Below are positions 37,401 through 47,298 of a DNA stretch of 64,000 nucleotides, piece after piece. Each line of letters starts with the position of its first letter. Position 1 is the stretch's first letter. The notes beneath the pieces are model-generated. The model was not told where the DNA came from. It worked only from the letters and a program-made list of their open reading frames with translations, and searched no databases. Origin of the DNA: Flavobacterium aquicola (lineage in GTDB: Bacteria > Bacteroidota > Bacteroidia > Flavobacteriales > Flavobacteriaceae); NCBI RefSeq assembly GCF_003385115.1, contig NZ_QUNI01000001.1, forward strand, positions 1 to 64,000, read 5' to 3'. Made by a program: the position numbers and the translations under genes.

Positions 37401-40400
37401 GCTAACAACCGTTTGGTTGGTTCCTGAATAGATTACCGTGTTTTCAATGGCTCCTGAACTAAAACTTCCGTTCAGTGTAAAAGTACCCGCAATTTGCATC
37501 ACATTATCCGTTAAAGGACGCAGAGTGGCTCCTGAATTAATGGTAATATTATTGAAATTTGTGGAACCTGCCATCGTAGCATCGGGACTGGTAAAAATAA
37601 CAGTACTTGTCCCAGTTCCTGGGTTATAGATTCCATTATTAATCCAAGCTCCAGCACCATTATTAATGGTAAATTGGGAATTGACCGGCGCATTTAGTAT
37701 TCCTCCCGCATCGATATTTAAGGAACCCAATAGAACTGATGGGTTTAATATCGGGTCATTAGGCGTTGTGGTGGCATCGGGAATATACACCACGGTAAAG
37801 TCAGATGGGGTGGCATTTGGAGTCCAATTAGCAGCGGTAGTCCAGGAATTGCTAGACGACCCATTCCAGGTAAGTGACCCGGTTGCCGATTCATCTAATG
37901 TTAGTAAAACTTGTCCAAAAGTTCCAGTGAAATACAAACCAACATTCACGTTAGTTAGTTCCACCCAATTTTCGGTGGTGTTATAATTTGACCTTCCCTG
38001 TTCCAATGTTGTACTTGAGGCTACTATATGGGCCCAATCCACTAATTTTATTTCGTTATTTCCGTTTAATTCAGTATCTAAATAATGGGCCTGAATTACT
38101 GCTTTCGTTCCTGAAGCTCCAGTTTGTATAAAGTCATAAGTTCTGTTAATGGCTCCTGTTCTCCAGCTCGGGGCTGTTCCAATGGCAATTTTCAGACTCA
38201 GGGATGTTGGTAATGTTCCAATATTAGGAAAGATAATTGAAGTATAGGTGTTTCCAAATGTATAAAGGGTATTGGCAACAATTGAAGTTCTGGTTACTAT
38301 CCCAGTAACATCTCCAACACCTGCATTTGTTGCGCTTCCCCCCATAGTCATTGTAAATGCTCCGGTTGAGAAACTTCCGATAGTAGCCGACGGATTGGGC
38401 TGCGGAAGGTTTAATATCCCATTTACTGTAAGCGAACTGGTCGCAATGGCACCCCCTGTAGTTGAAACAGTAAAATTATTGTAGGTGCCACTTACTGCAG
38501 TCTGCTGTGCCGACGCAGCATTGTAATTGATTGTTCCGCCCCATGTTTTTCCTGTTGGTATCGGGATGCTTGTGGTATTTTGAGTAGCAATAGTTCCATT
38601 ATTGGCAATAGCAGATAAAGTCCCTGTTAAGGCGTTGGTTCCCATATTCAATGTTTGGTCGACGGCGGTTGTCAATGTACCATTGACAACCACTGGATTT
38701 AAAATTGTCACGGTATTAGAAGCAGTCGTATTGATGCTTAAATTATTCACTAGATTGGTGGTTCCCAAAGTAGTTTGGTCAAAACTCAATGAAGGGCTGA
38801 CTGCACCGCTTATAATCAGGTTACTGGATGCACTGCCTTTTAATCCTCCCGAAGTAGTGTTTGTTACAGTTCCATTGAGGGTTAATGTATTGCCATTCAT
38901 ATCAACTTTACCTCCGTTAAGAGTCAAATCACTGGTAACAGTCGTACTTCCTGATAAAGTGGTATTTCCTAAAACAACAAAGTTTTCAGCTGTTCCGTTA
39001 AATGAAGCATAATTGGTTGAAGGATTAGCGACCATAACGATATCATCCAATCCAAACGCATCAAAATCTGTAGTACCTGAAACGGTGGCTCCTGTCCATC
39101 GGAAATAGTAATAACTGTTATTAGCTATATTCAAACCTGTTAACGTTACTACACGATAATATGCTTTCCATTGGGGTGACACATCGGCAGCTGCTGGTGA
39201 GATTACATTTAATCCGGAAACACTGGTGTAAGTGGAATTGTCTGCCGAATGACTGAAATTGAAACTACTCGATGCTGCCTGCTCATTATAGATATATACT
39301 TTATATCCTATACTTACCGAAGTTATCGCTGCTCCTGTCTGGTTCTGAAAGCGAAGCGTTGCCGAACCCGGTACAAAATCCCCGGTTGCTGGCTGTATTC
39401 CCAAAGCAAAATTATTGGCTGCAGTGTCAAAAGCATAGACTCCGCCCACCGTAACTCCTTCTGTTGCGGTTCCTCTGTCATAATCCTCACCATCGTTGCT
39501 TGTTCCTCCAAAAGCAATCGCACCATCACTAAATCCTGTGATTGCCCATGCATTGGAGTTTAACTCGCCACTAGTTAATGTTGGTGACAATCCTGCAGCC
39601 TGATACGTTCCTTCATTAACACCATCAACCGTAGTGTCAAATGTAATTGTATTGGTGACATTAGTATTGTATATCTGCCAGCCCACCGGTGCATTAAGTG
39701 TTGTTCTGTTTCCGGATGCCGGGCTTGTAGTTAAATAACTTTCGGTTCCTCCTGAACCGTTATAATCGTATACAGCAACATAATAAGCGGTGTTAGGTTG
39801 CAATCCGCTTACATTAACGGTATTACTGCTGCCTGAATATATTACATAATTCCCTGTACCAATTTCAGAGCCGGCTCCAAAAGAGTTTATGGCAGTATAG
39901 ATAATACCATCTACCGGATTGGAATTAACAGCACTGCCACTTTTGATTAAAACCAAATGATTGGCACCATTACCATTCGTCCAATTGATATTAAAAGTAG
40001 TTGAAGTAACCGTTGTAAAAGTAACTGCTGTGGCTTGTACTGTTGGTTTCGAGGCAATAACTGTAGCTGCAACTGCGACAGATTTCGTAGTTCCACCAGT
40101 AGTACTATTGTCGATAGCCGCCGAATATAATCCTGATGGTGCTGAAGCTTTAACCCGGGCATAAACTGTTACTGGCGTAAGTACATTTCCAGTTCGGGGA
40201 AGCGTTACAGACCCTGAATAAGTGCTGTTATTTGTTGACACTTCAAAATTAGCGGGAGCTGTAACAATAACGTCAGCTGTTAAATTACTGCCGCTTACTG
40301 TGTAGGTTTGTGCTGCAGAAACAGTCCCGGTTATCGTAGTCATTGCAGTTAAACCACTAGTGGAAAGACTTATGTTTGGCACTCCTGCAGGGTCAATAGT

Positions 40401-41480
40401 AAATGTTTGTCCATTAGAAACGGCTACACCATTAGCTACCGTTATGGCAGCTGTTCCTGCAGAAGCAATATCGGCTGCCAATACAGCAGCAGTAAGCTGT
40501 GTAGCCGAAACAAAAGTAGTTGTTCGGTTACTGCCGTTCCAACGGACTGTACTAGTACCGCTGACAAAACCAGTCCCGTTAACCGTCAGTGTAAAAGCTC
40601 CGGTTCCTGCTACTTTAGAAGGTGGCGATATGCTTGTAATTGTTGGAACTGCTACTGTCACCTTTACATTATCAAAGACCGCCGTTTGATTGGCTCTTGT
40701 ACTTGAATTCCAAAAAGCGCCCATTATAGGCAAAACACTTGAGGCATAGGTGCTGTTTATTGCAGTCCCTTGTAAAGTCAAACTTCCGCTATTGGGGTCT
40801 AAAAAAGCGCTGCCATCATTTCTGACAAATAGCTGCCAGGTATTTGTGCTTGGAGTATAGGTTACTTTTACACTCAAATAAGTATTTCCAAAATCAGCTA
40901 GTCCTGAAGTATTCGATGCCAATATCTGTGTTGTTGTTTGAAGACCGCCTGAATAGCTTACCAATTTCAAAGGATCCGTTTTTCCAGAATTACCAAGTAT
41001 AACTGCATAGCCTGTCCCGACGGAATTAGTAGTTCCCGAGGTTCCTGCTAAAATAAAAGCAGCGCCATAAAGACCGGAAGTAAAACCACTGGGATTGGCC
41101 CGTAGCTGTCTCATGTTGAATGTCCAGGTGACCATACCCGGATTTGAACTTAACGCTGTATTATAAGGTGCTGTAAAACTTGAAGTGCTGGTGGAAATCA
41201 TATTCCAGCCATTGGCATTTGCAGCCGCAGAAGCATCGTTTGAAAGCGTTGCCGTTCCGCCGTTGATGCGCGCACCAAAATCAGTTCCACTCGTAGAATG
41301 GCTCCAAACTGTACTTGTACCAACAAAGCCCGCTGTAGTTGTATAACCAGTTCCGGCAGAAGCTGTAAAATCAGCACTGAAGACCGTTGCAGTGGATTGT
41401 GAATTTGCAGAAACAGCAAATAACAATGTCACAAAGCCAGCAAATATCCGGCAGATAAAGTTAGATAGCGATTTAATCAT
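34482..41480 (-). CDS. Giant secreted multi-domain protein with type IX secretion C-terminal domain
   Basis: 2332 aa. Signal peptide 1-28 ([13 protein letters not shown]). Residues ~30-275 resemble a concanavalin-like jelly roll. ~280-365 is an IPT/TIG domain ([37 protein letters not shown]). A Por-type beta repeat and a fibronectin-III-like domain ([20 protein letters not shown]) follow. Next comes a long Thr/Asn/Gly/Ser-rich region of repeated beta-helix-like units ([31 protein letters not shown]). An Ig-like region ([20 protein letters not shown]) precedes the T9SS type A sorting domain at the end ([17 protein letters not shown] ... [12 protein letters not shown]). The gene is visibly richer in G+C than its neighbours. 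No enzyme motif is seen; an adhesin or surface-layer role is inferred. Confidence 0.9.
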   Translation of the reverse strand: MIKSLSNFICRIFAGFVTLLFAVSANSQSTATVFSADFTASAGTGYTTTAGFVGTSTVWSHSTSGTDFGARINGGTATLSNDASAAANANGWNMISTSTSSFTAPYNTALSSNPGMVTWTFNMRQLRANPSGFTSGLYGAAFILAGTSGTTNSVGTGYAVILGNSGKTDPLKLVSYSGGLQTTTQILASNTSGLADFGNTYLSVKVTYTPSTNTWQLFVRNDGSAFLDPNSGSLTLQGTAINSTYASSVLPIMGAFWNSSTRANQTAVFDNVKVTVAVPTITSISPPSKVAGTGAFTLTVNGTGFVSGTSTVRWNGSNRTTTFVSATQLTAAVLAADIASAGTAAITVANGVAVSNGQTFTIDPAGVPNISLSTSGLTAMTTITGTVSAAQTYTVSGSNLTADVIVTAPANFEVSTNNSTYSGSVTLPRTGNVLTPVTVYARVKASAPSGLYSAAIDNSTTGGTTKSVAVAATVIASKPTVQATAVTFTTVTSTTFNINWTNGNGANHLVLIKSGSAVNSNPVDGIIYTAINSFGAGSEIGTGNYVIYSGSSNTVNVSGLQPNTAYYVAVYDYNGSGGTESYLTTSPASGNRTTLNAPVGWQIYNTNVTNTITFDTTVDGVNEGTYQAAGLSPTLTSGELNSNAWAITGFSDGAIAFGGTSNDGEDYDRGTATEGVTVGGVYAFDTAANNFALGIQPATGDFVPGSATLRFQNQTGAAITSVSIGYKVYIYNEQAASSSFNFSHSADNSTYTSVSGLNVISPAAADVSPQWKAYYRVVTLTGLNIANNSYYYFRWTGATVSGTTDFDAFGLDDIVMVANPSTNYASFNGTAENFVVLGNTTLSGSTTVTSDLTLNGGKVDMNGNTLTLNGTVTNTTSGGLKGSASSNLIISGAVSPSLSFDQTTLGTTNLVNNLSINTTASNTVTILNPVVVNGTLTTAVDQTLNMGTNALTGTLSAIANNGTIATQNTTSIPIPTGKTWGGTINYNAASAQQTAVSGTYNNFTVSTTGGAIATSSLTVNGILNLPQPNPSATIGSFSTGAFTMTMGGSATNAGVGDVTGIVTRTSIVANTLYTFGNTYTSIIFPNIGTLPTSLSLKIAIGTAPSWRTGAINRTYDFIQTGASGTKAVIQAHYLDTELNGNNEIKLVDWAHIVASSTTLEQGRSNYNTTENWVELTNVNVGLYFTGTFGQVLLTLDESATGSLTWNGSSSNSWTTAANWTPNATPSDFTVVYIPDATTTPNDPILNPSVLLGSLNIDAGGILNAPVNSQFTINNGAGAWINNGIYNPGTGTSTVIFTSPDATMAGSTNFNNITINSGATLRPLTDNVMQIAGTFTLNGSFSSGAIENTVIYSGTNQTVVSPNTGLLAYHNLIINGTGAVFPSSLNITDNLTLNQSVDFTGKTIAMTGMEPQIISGAAAPAFNNLTINNTFGGVSLATNATVNGTLTLTSGILDLGNYNLLLGANAVSGSFSVSNMIVANGTGELRRSYTGTGSYTFPIGDMTDTAEYSPITVNITAGTFSSAYVGVAVVDAIHPNNSSASNNITRYWKVKESGITGAVATITANYLAADIVGTEGDISGGQLNGVFNQVSNPWVKYTALASNSFTATGATLTAGQTSAFTGIKGGSFSVILSGFGSFCLNASATLTADIIGGDAPYTYLWSGGLGTGQTAAPPTSSVGTINYTVTVKDANGITASDNNNVTVLQDVLGGTVSSNQTICAANTPADLTLTGQTGSVIYWQSASDLGFTAPVNIANTTTTLTGASMGPLTATTYFRAVVLNGTCPNVYSSVAAISINSTTWTGSWSNGVPNSTASVIISANYTPAASFECCSLTVNNNAAVLIPSGINLTLNGILTVVSGSSFTLQSNANLIQTTDTANSGNITVLRDSAPIKRLDHTLWCSPVSGTQTLQQFSPNTLSNRFYVYNILNNTYTATPATGYFPLAKAIAVRAPNNWPAAESAWGGSFTGIPNNGNITTPLENTGAAYNGIGNPYPSTISGTELVNANSTMITGTLYFYAHTLAMDATGQFPPGTNYALWNPGTGGTPATAGGGGTGSSPVTPNGLIQTGQGFLVKATAQGNMIFTNSMRKTNTANPFFKQSALKSNTAEPDIERHRIWLTLGDSNGSLNTILVGYAEGATSGIDYGYDGLKFGGSGSELYSIIEGDAYSIQGRALPFTAGDNVPLGFKATESGTFTIAVYKTDGLFSGNQDILIKDNLTGTTNSIKTASYNFTSAIGTFDGRFEIVYTKGSLGIDPQTAIENSVIIFTKNSTLFVQSNSVITTVRIFDTLGRLLSENKNINDRRFQRDKSSFARQAVLIEVTDNENKKVVKKIIL

Positions 41481-42306
41481 GTTTGCAAAATTTAAAATTA
41501 TACGGATTTTGCCACTTTTTCTCTGCCTGTGGTGCGTGAACTCAAAATCCCATTAAAAAGTCATTTTCAAAACGTTATGCATCATTAAATGTACACTTTA
41601 ATTTACAATTTGCTACTCTATACGTGCCTTTTTTTAAATATTTTTCATTCAAAAAAAATATATTAAACTGTATTACAGGTGATTACGTAAAAATAAAAAA
41701 TAAATTAAAATAATCTTATACTTACAAAAAAACTATTTTAAAATATTCTACAAACACAACCTGCTTATTATCAAATTATTAAAATAAAAAAATCATAATT
41801 CAAAACTAAATATATTAAATTAGGTGCCACAAATAATGCTTTAAAAAAGCTTTTTGTATTTTGCTAAAAGTAAAATTTGAAACTGAGCTGCCTCTGATTT
41901 TGACAAAAGCTTAGATTTTTCAAAAAAAATAAAATAGGTTAAAAACTTTTTTGCTTGACGATATAATTCGAAAGTATCGTAAGATCCTAAATAACATCCG
42001 CAATGTTATTCATCGCTTTTTAACTAAAAGGCTGATGTAATTTATTAATGTAAAGTTGTATGCTATTGTAGGTATATAATAGTAATATGATTACACTTTT
42101 CATGTATAATTTGTTTTTCAATTTCAGAAAATTTGTAAAATTGGGAACGGCATTACAAATTAATTTAATCTCATTTGAATGTATTAATTGAGCAGAAGTT
42201 TGATACTATCAAAGTTATTAGAAATTATGGAATCTCTGCATAGTTAGAAATCCCATAATTTGTATTGAAATAGAGTGCGAGGTTCTCGTACAATTAAAAA
42301 AGTTTT
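41481..42306. other. 826-base AT-rich gap with a possible coding remnant
   Basis: This gap must hold the promoter of the giant protein gene. On the minus strand 41841-42002 reads for ~50 codons without a stop (SYDTFELYRQAKKFLTYFIF, FEKSKLLSKSEAAQFQILLL, AKYKKLF, stop) and looks protein-like, but has no start and a stop directly upstream. It may be the 3' remnant of a lost gene or chance. A 9-bp inverted repeat (AAATTATGG / CCATAATTT) lies near 42223-42262, downstream of msrA on the minus strand. I see nothing else. Confidence 0.35.
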
Positions 42307-42798
42307 TTACAAAAATGTGCCAAACCTTTCAAAATGGCAGGTATATCCATTCGGTTTTTTAACGAGGTAGTCTTGATGATAATCTTCGGCAGGCCAAAAA
42401 ATAGAGAACGGCTCAAGGGTAGTTACTGCTTTACCCTGCCAGCGTCCTGATTCGTCAACTATTTTGATAACTTCCTCTGCCGTTTTCTTTTCCTCTTCAT
42501 CCTGTATAAAAAGAGCTGACCTGTAACTTGAACCCCTGTCATTTCCCTGTCTGTCCAGAGTGGTAGGATCGTGTACTCTAAAAAAATAGTCAAGCAGTTC
42601 CTTATAGGAAGTTTTAGTATTGTCATAAATAATTTTAAGACCCTCCGCATGTCCAGGGTGGTTTTCATAAGTCGGGTTTTCATTCTGACCACCGATATAA
42701 CCTACCTCTGTGTCTATTACTCCCGTCCTTGTGCGAAACAGGTCTTCCATTCCCCAAAAACAGCCACCTGCGAAATACGCCATCTTTATATTTTCCAT
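42307..42798 (-). CDS. msrA: Peptide-methionine (S)-S-oxide reductase MsrA
   Basis: 163 aa, cytoplasmic. Reduces methionine-S-sulfoxide in proteins using the catalytic Cys 13 in YFAGGCFWGMEDLF. Other conserved segments: GYIGGQNENPTYENHPGHAE, YFFRVHDPTTLDRQGNDRGS, YRSALF and FWPAEDYHQDYL. The tail is short, ending HFERFGTFL, without the usual second resolving cysteine region of the longer E. coli enzyme. An alternative Met start at residue 6 would still keep the active site. It is a stand-alone gene, apparently unrelated to its neighbours. Confidence 0.95.
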   Translation of the reverse strand: MENIKMAYFAGGCFWGMEDLFRTRTGVIDTEVGYIGGQNENPTYENHPGHAEGLKIIYDNTKTSYKELLDYFFRVHDPTTLDRQGNDRGSSYRSALFIQDEEEKKTAEEVIKIVDESGRWQGKAVTTLEPFSIFWPAEDYHQDYLVKKPNGYTCHFERFGTFL

Positions 42799-42970
42799 AA
42801 AATAAACAATGATTAAATTAATAAATCTGTTTTATACAAAGTTACTTAACATGCTATAAAAGATCCTGCCAGAAATACTCCTAAATATTTATTATACAAT
42901 AAAAAATAGTGATAGAAGAAGTTTATTATACATCTATTCTGGATGAAGCATCTGCTATTTTCATTGGTAT

Positions 42971-43216
42971 ATTACAGACAAAAATCAGGTATTCGACTGT
43001 CGAACACCTTGACATATTCTGGAAGCGATATTTTCTATTTTTAAATAACCAATTTGATTCGAAAAAATCTAAAAAAAGACACATTATTGATTTTTAGAAA
43101 ACAATTCGACAAAAACTAAAAAAAAGACAAAACCCTTATAAATAAAGAGATTAAACATCATTTTCCTAGACGATCTATAAACATTAGTAAGGGAATTAGG
43201 TGTTCGATTGAGATTC
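42971..43216 (+). repeat. Dispersed intergenic repeat, copy C
   Basis: Third copy of the repeat at 24936-25170 and 33874-34072, and the longest. It begins ATTACAGACAAAAATCAGG like copy B and has a nearly perfect palindrome (GGTATTCGAC / GTCGAACACC at 42988-43008). It keeps both the A-rich middle shared with A (TTTTTAGAAAACAATTCGAC) and the AAACCCTTATAAATAAAG segment shared with B. It diverges after GGTGTTCGATTGAGATTCC. It lies in the 600-base divergent gap between msrA and the HTH-cupin regulator. The remaining ~75 bases before the following hairpin are unrelated to the other copies. Confidence 0.85.
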
Positions 43217-43291
43217 CAGTGACTCAACTGGGACCGTTTAAAGCCAGCTTCTCGAAGTTGACAAAACATACAAAATGTCTCGAAATCCTTT

Positions 43292-43327
43292 AAAAGCCTG
43301 CAAATTAAAAATTTGCAGGCTTTTTTT
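43292..43327 (+). terminator. Hairpin terminator after repeat copy C
   Basis: Perfect 15-bp stem AAAAGCCTGCAAATT / AATTTGCAGGCTTTT with an AAA loop and seven T on the plus strand. It lies about 75 bases upstream of the regulator start and insulates that gene from any transcript of the repeat. Confidence 0.88.
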
Positions 43328-43400
43328 ATACAATTTTGGTATAAAAACTGCTTTTTTATACCAAGTAAAAATTGCATATTCGTAACAAATACAATATCTA

Positions 43401-43982
43401 ATGAATGACTACTTAATTGGAATAGGAAAAAGAATAAAAGATATTCGGAAAAAAAATAAAAAAACAATCAGTACAGTAGCCAATGCTGCTGATGTAAGTA
43501 ATGGTCTGATATCCAGAATTGAAAACGGAAGAACAATACCGTCGCTGCCTGTTTTATTGAATATTATAAATGCTTTAGAAATTGAGGTTTCGGATTTCTT
43601 TGAAGGAATGCCAAAACCTACAGGAGCAAATTACATTGTTTCGCGCGCTAAGGACAATTCAATTATAGAAAAAGAAGACGATGCAAAAGGTTTTACTTAT
43701 GAGTACATTTTTGGAAAACAGCTTTCATCAATCGGTTTTGAAGCGGTCTTGCTGGAAGTGAAACCCAATTCTAAAAGAGAAAAAGTGGAAACTGACGCTT
43801 TTGAATACAAATATATGCTCTCTGGAGAATGCGTGTATGTTATTGGAGACGATGAAGTGCTTATAAAAGAAGGCGACTCCATATTTTTTGATGGCAGAAT
43901 TCCACATGTTCCTATAAATCGCAGTAACAGTTCGGCAAAGATGCTGGTTCTTTATTTCTTTTTCAACACACAAAGAGAATAA
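43401..43982 (+). CDS. XRE-type HTH transcriptional regulator with cupin domain
   Basis: 193 aa. N-terminal HTH_3 domain, residues ~7-65 (IGKRIKDIRKKNKKTISTVA, NAADVSNGLISRIENGRTIP). C-terminal cupin_2 barrel ~110-190 (EYKYMLSGECVYVIGDDEVL, IKEGDSIFFDGRIPHVPINR). HTH-cupin proteins usually sense a small ligand in the cupin and control a nearby catabolic operon. It converges on the end of the phosphonate-type gene array, with a terminator between, and is the only regulator near it. It is therefore the likely local regulator, with an aminophosphonate or its aldehyde as candidate ligand. That part is inference. Confidence 0.88.
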   Translation: MNDYLIGIGKRIKDIRKKNKKTISTVANAADVSNGLISRIENGRTIPSLPVLLNIINALEIEVSDFFEGMPKPTGANYIVSRAKDNSIIEKEDDAKGFTYEYIFGKQLSSIGFEAVLLEVKPNSKREKVETDAFEYKYMLSGECVYVIGDDEVLIKEGDSIFFDGRIPHVPINRSNSSAKMLVLYFFFNTQRE

Positions 43983-44037
43983 AGCTATTGCGATTTTTTA
44001 AAATTTTATCACATGCATAATTCATGAAAGAAAAAAA

Positions 44038-44066
44038 CTCCTCCCTATTAAAGTATCAGGAAGGAG
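44038..44066 (-). terminator. Terminator of the phosphonate-type operon
   Basis: Stem CTCCTCCCT / AGGAAGGAG with one mismatch, followed on the minus strand by seven T. It lies between the convergent regulator gene and the phosphonatase-like gene, 17 bases past the latter's stop codon. Confidence 0.8.
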
Positions 44067-44082
44067 AAGAAATAACTAATCT

Positions 44083-44766
44083 TTACAAGAGTACTGCTCT
44101 TAATTCTGTCAAATTATTTATTATAATCGTTGGATTTGCATTCTGTATTTGTTCTCTGGTTTGTGCACCAGTTAAAACTCCTGCTGTCATACCGCAATTA
44201 GCACTTTTACCTTCCTCAATATCAATAGCTGAATCACCAACTTTCAAAACTTTTTTAGGATCATTTATTCCTGTAAGTTCCATAGCTTTCACAATCATAT
44301 CGCCGTCAGGTCTTCCGTTTTTAACATCATCGGAGGTAACCAAAGCATCAATAGTTTCTCCTACTGACCAGCCTAGTTTTAAGAGTAAATTATTAGCCGT
44401 AATAAAATCATAGCCTGTGTTTAAAACGACTTTGATGTTGTTATTTCTTAAATCCTTAAATAGTGCTTCAGTTCCTTCAAAAGTTTTTACTTCTAAATCA
44501 GCGTATGCTTTTTCTAATGCCGGCTTAAAATTAGAAAATACCTTTTGAGCAGTTACTTCAACAGTTTCTGAATTGGTACATTCTTTTAAAACATCATAAA
44601 TGGCCTGGTATTTTTCTTTACCAGCGCCGTAATTCAAAACATTATCCAGCGATACATTATAACCCTCATCATTTATCACTTTTTGAACTGTTTTATATAC
44701 TAGATTCCCTTCATCAACAGTAGTTCCGGCCATATCAAATACCACCAGTTGTATTTCTTGCTTCAT
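44083..44766 (-). CDS. Phosphonatase-like HAD hydrolase (phosphonoacetaldehyde hydrolase relative)
   Basis: 227 aa, cytoplasmic. HAD nucleophile motif VVFDMAGTTVDEG with D11: the D-x-A-G-T form is diagnostic of phosphonatases rather than ordinary HAD phosphatases. The cap has lysines in YGAGKEKYQ (K50, K52), near the expected Schiff-base lysine position. The motif before the C-terminal acidic pair is NGRPDGDMI with Arg in place of the usual Lys, also typical. The closest match is the phosphonatase-like group (TIGR03351), known to co-occur with HpnW-type oxidoreductases rather than PhnW. Likely reaction: phosphonoacetaldehyde to acetaldehyde and phosphate. Its start overlaps the stop of the FAD gene, so the two are translationally coupled. 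Confidence 0.88.
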   Translation of the reverse strand: MKQEIQLVVFDMAGTTVDEGNLVYKTVQKVINDEGYNVSLDNVLNYGAGKEKYQAIYDVLKECTNSETVEVTAQKVFSNFKPALEKAYADLEVKTFEGTEALFKDLRNNNIKVVLNTGYDFITANNLLLKLGWSVGETIDALVTSDDVKNGRPDGDMIVKAMELTGINDPKKVLKVGDSAIDIEEGKSANCGMTAGVLTGAQTREQIQNANPTIIINNLTELRAVLL

Positions 44767-45923
44767 TATTTATTAAAAATTTTAATTATATTTTCTTTTG
44801 AAAAACCTGCACTTCCAGTCATTCCCTTGCCTCCAATTCCTGTAATAATATGAATGTTTTCTCCAATTGTATGCTCAAAAACATCTTTAGTTTTACATTG
44901 CGAATACATGCCAAACCATCTGTTCTGAATTTCATAATTAGGCAGATTAATAATTTTTTTGGCTTCTTTTATCATAAATTTATCAATATCCATATCCAGG
45001 TTAAAACCTAAATCATCTATATTTTCCGCCGATGCGTATTGATGTGAATCTCCTAAAATTACTGATCCGTCCGCAGCCTGTTTAAATAAAATATGTACTC
45101 CCCATTTTTTCTCTAAAGAGTCTGGATTTTCTTTTGCTTTTATTTCATTAAAAGACGGACACTCATAAAACGATTCATAACGCCTAATCGACAAACCGGT
45201 CAAAATTGATCCGTCCAATTTGTAATTTTTCTGAGGTTTAGTCTGCAGCATCTGCAATTTTGAAACCTCTAAATCACTCCTGAAAAACAACTCAGGATAT
45301 AAATTTTTAAATTCACTGCCATTGCATATAATTACTTTTTTAGCAAAATAATGTTCCTTTGATGCACTTTCTAAGATTATACCTTCAGGTAAATTTTCGC
45401 AATTTAAAATAGCCGTATTCATGATTAATATTAGTCCCAAATGCTGTATCATATATTCCTGAAGTCTGTAAATCATCGATCGTGGTTCGACAGTAACTTC
45501 TTCAGGGAAAAACAATCCTGCTTTTACGTAACCAGTATCTAAACCCGGATATTTATCTAAACATTCTTTTTTATTCAATAAAACTGACGAATAATTATTG
45601 ACTTTATTAATTTGGGACAACTCCTCAATAAGCTGTACTTCCTCATCATTTGAAGCCAAATAAACAGAACCATTCTGTCTAACAGAAATATCAAACTGAC
45701 TTTGAATTTCTTTGTAAATATTTAAACTTTCCCTTCCGTAAGCCTGCCATTTTGAATCCATTCCAGAAGGTACTACTTGTCCAAAGTTTTGAATTGTAGC
45801 ACTTTTGGGCATTTTATCTTTTTCAATTACGGCAACTTTCATTCCCGCTTTTAATGCATGATATGCGTGAAAAGTTCCCAAAACACCACCGCCTACAACG
45901 ATCAAATCATATTGTGTTTTCAT
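44766..45923 (-). CDS. HpnW-type FAD-dependent aminophosphonate oxidoreductase (TIGR03364 family)
   Basis: 385 aa of the DAO fold. The FAD-binding motif is at the N-terminus (DLIVVGGGVLGTFHAYHALK, AVIEKD). RSMIYRLQEYM marks the middle and the C-terminal FAD segment is IITGIGGKGMTGSAGFSKEN. Family members sit beside phosphonatase-like HAD enzymes and are proposed or shown to oxidise the amine of 2-aminoethylphosphonate derivatives (N-methylated or hydroxylated) to phosphonoacetaldehyde. The one-base overlap with the HAD gene strongly supports a shared pathway. Which amine it uses cannot be told here. A generic glycine-oxidase-like role is the main alternative. Confidence 0.82.
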   Translation of the reverse strand: MKTQYDLIVVGGGVLGTFHAYHALKAGMKVAVIEKDKMPKSATIQNFGQVVPSGMDSKWQAYGRESLNIYKEIQSQFDISVRQNGSVYLASNDEEVQLIEELSQINKVNNYSSVLLNKKECLDKYPGLDTGYVKAGLFFPEEVTVEPRSMIYRLQEYMIQHLGLILIMNTAILNCENLPEGIILESASKEHYFAKKVIICNGSEFKNLYPELFFRSDLEVSKLQMLQTKPQKNYKLDGSILTGLSIRRYESFYECPSFNEIKAKENPDSLEKKWGVHILFKQAADGSVILGDSHQYASAENIDDLGFNLDMDIDKFMIKEAKKIINLPNYEIQNRWFGMYSQCKTKDVFEHTIGENIHIITGIGGKGMTGSAGFSKENIIKIFNK

Positions 45924-46013
45924 ATGAAGATATTTATTGTTTTTTATTGGTCATATGTAGTTCGCATATCTTCGTTGGTGTTTGCTACCAATATTGAGCT
46001 ATGCTCATTTCAT

Positions 46014-47294
46014 TTAAACGAATTGATAATTTATATTTTGTTTTTTAATCTTCTTCTTTTTGTTGTTCAGATAAACCATAGAACTCACAGTTACAGCTAT
46101 TCCCATAACTGCAATTAGGTAGGCGCTACTCATAAAAAAATCCAGCCAGGACACATTAGACTGTCCAAAATTTTTGTACAATAAAACGGTAACGCTTCCC
46201 AAATATCCAAATGCATCTGCGATGTAAATAAAAAAACCTGCATTGCCTTTAATTTTAAAAGCGGCTATAAAGCGGTCAAAAAACAAACAGTTAAAAGGAA
46301 CATAGCAAATGTATAAACCAAATCCTGATACGACCATCCAGCTAAATGGACTAATAGCTTGGTTGTGAAACAAATAAGTAGAAAAACCAATCGCTATTGA
46401 ACCCAATAATAGTAACGTATGATAAAAAAATAATGCTTTCATATTGTCTCTAAAATAGAATGCAGCTCCTAAAACCAGCAGTACAATACAAGCCACTATT
46501 ATTTCTGAACTTGTGTAAACACCCATATCATCTTTATAACCAAGGCTGTCCCATAATTCGCGGGCAAAATTATCCCTGAAATCACGAAAAGCAGTGAGAT
46601 ATGTATAAAATAAAACCCAGATAGTTATCGGAAATGAAAACTGCAGCAACACCTTTTTCCGGTCTTTGTTACTCATTGGAATGCGCTCCGAACGCAAAAC
46701 AATATCTTCTGGAGAAGGCTTTGGAATTCTTTCTAACATCCAGCTAAAAAATAGTAAGGGTCCTATAAATAAAAGTCCTGTAATCGCCGGCATCCAAAAC
46801 TCTGAAAAATGCAACGAATTCATCACATAAAATCCAGCCGATTTTACTACTCCGCTAGAAACAATAAAACTGGTGCTTAATGCAACACCTAATATTTCGG
46901 TAAATTTTCTTCCTTCCAGATACGAGAAAACAATTCCCCAGATCATACCCAAAGGCACTCCATTCAAGAACATAAAAAAGATATTATATGGTTTTGGTAC
47001 CAAAGCAAAAAGTACCAGAGCGATCTCTGCAATGCCTATTAATCCCAGCAGATAAAATAGTCTTTGGCTTGCTTTTAGTTCTGAAATGATTTTAATTCCG
47101 ATGAATTTAGAAATTGCATAACCAACCACCTGCGCAATAATTAAAAGGATTTTATAATCGATATGGAATACTTCTAAACCTTCAAAAGTGGCGACTGAAA
47201 AAGGTTTTCTGAAAGCATACATACAAAAATACACTCCAAAAGAAGCCAGTGACGCATTCAAAACAAAGAGTATATCCGACTTTTTACTTTTCAT
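46014..47294 (-). CDS. MFS transporter (DUF5690-like)
   Basis: 426 aa with about twelve hydrophobic segments, starting SDILFVLNASLASFGVYFCM and YAFRKPFSVATFEG. The F-R-K-P-F motif, LNGVPLGMIWGIVFSYLEGR and FIYIADAFGYLGSVTVLLYK are characteristic of the DUF5690 MFS group found in Bacteroidota. It sits between the alkaline-phosphatase-superfamily gene (four bases) and the FAD oxidoreductase gene (90 bases). The best inference is uptake across the inner membrane of the aminophosphonate freed in the periplasm. It would replace the PhnCDE ABC importer, which is absent here. The C-terminus is very basic (KKKKIKKQN). Confidence 0.82.
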   Translation of the reverse strand: MKSKKSDILFVLNASLASFGVYFCMYAFRKPFSVATFEGLEVFHIDYKILLIIAQVVGYAISKFIGIKIISELKASQRLFYLLGLIGIAEIALVLFALVPKPYNIFFMFLNGVPLGMIWGIVFSYLEGRKFTEILGVALSTSFIVSSGVVKSAGFYVMNSLHFSEFWMPAITGLLFIGPLLFFSWMLERIPKPSPEDIVLRSERIPMSNKDRKKVLLQFSFPITIWVLFYTYLTAFRDFRDNFARELWDSLGYKDDMGVYTSSEIIVACIVLLVLGAAFYFRDNMKALFFYHTLLLLGSIAIGFSTYLFHNQAISPFSWMVVSGFGLYICYVPFNCLFFDRFIAAFKIKGNAGFFIYIADAFGYLGSVTVLLYKNFGQSNVSWLDFFMSSAYLIAVMGIAVTVSSMVYLNNKKKKIKKQNINYQFV

Positions 47295-47298
47295 TGAA

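Noticed and set aside
35190..40706. Several plus-strand open frames of 60-136 codons opposite the giant protein gene
   Set aside because: They are antisense shadows of a Thr/Ser/Ala/Val-rich repetitive coding sequence and overlap each other. None has a signal, domain or start context, while the minus frame is continuous for 2332 codons with coherent domains.
41841..42002. Calling the open stretch in the 41.8-42.0 kb gap a gene
   Set aside because: It has no start codon and a stop lies directly upstream. At ~50 codons it could be chance, so it is only noted in the gap entry.
24936..43216. Regular ~9-kb spacing of the three repeat copies read as a composite element or CRISPR-like array
   Set aside because: The copies are in direct orientation with normal genes between, there are no spacers, cas genes or transposase, and three points cannot establish regular spacing.
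43084..43467. Minus-strand open frame sharing a peptide with the one at 33862-34083
   Set aside because: The shared peptide is only the translation of the intergenic repeat copies B and C. The frame is not open in copy A and overlaps the start of the HTH-cupin gene.
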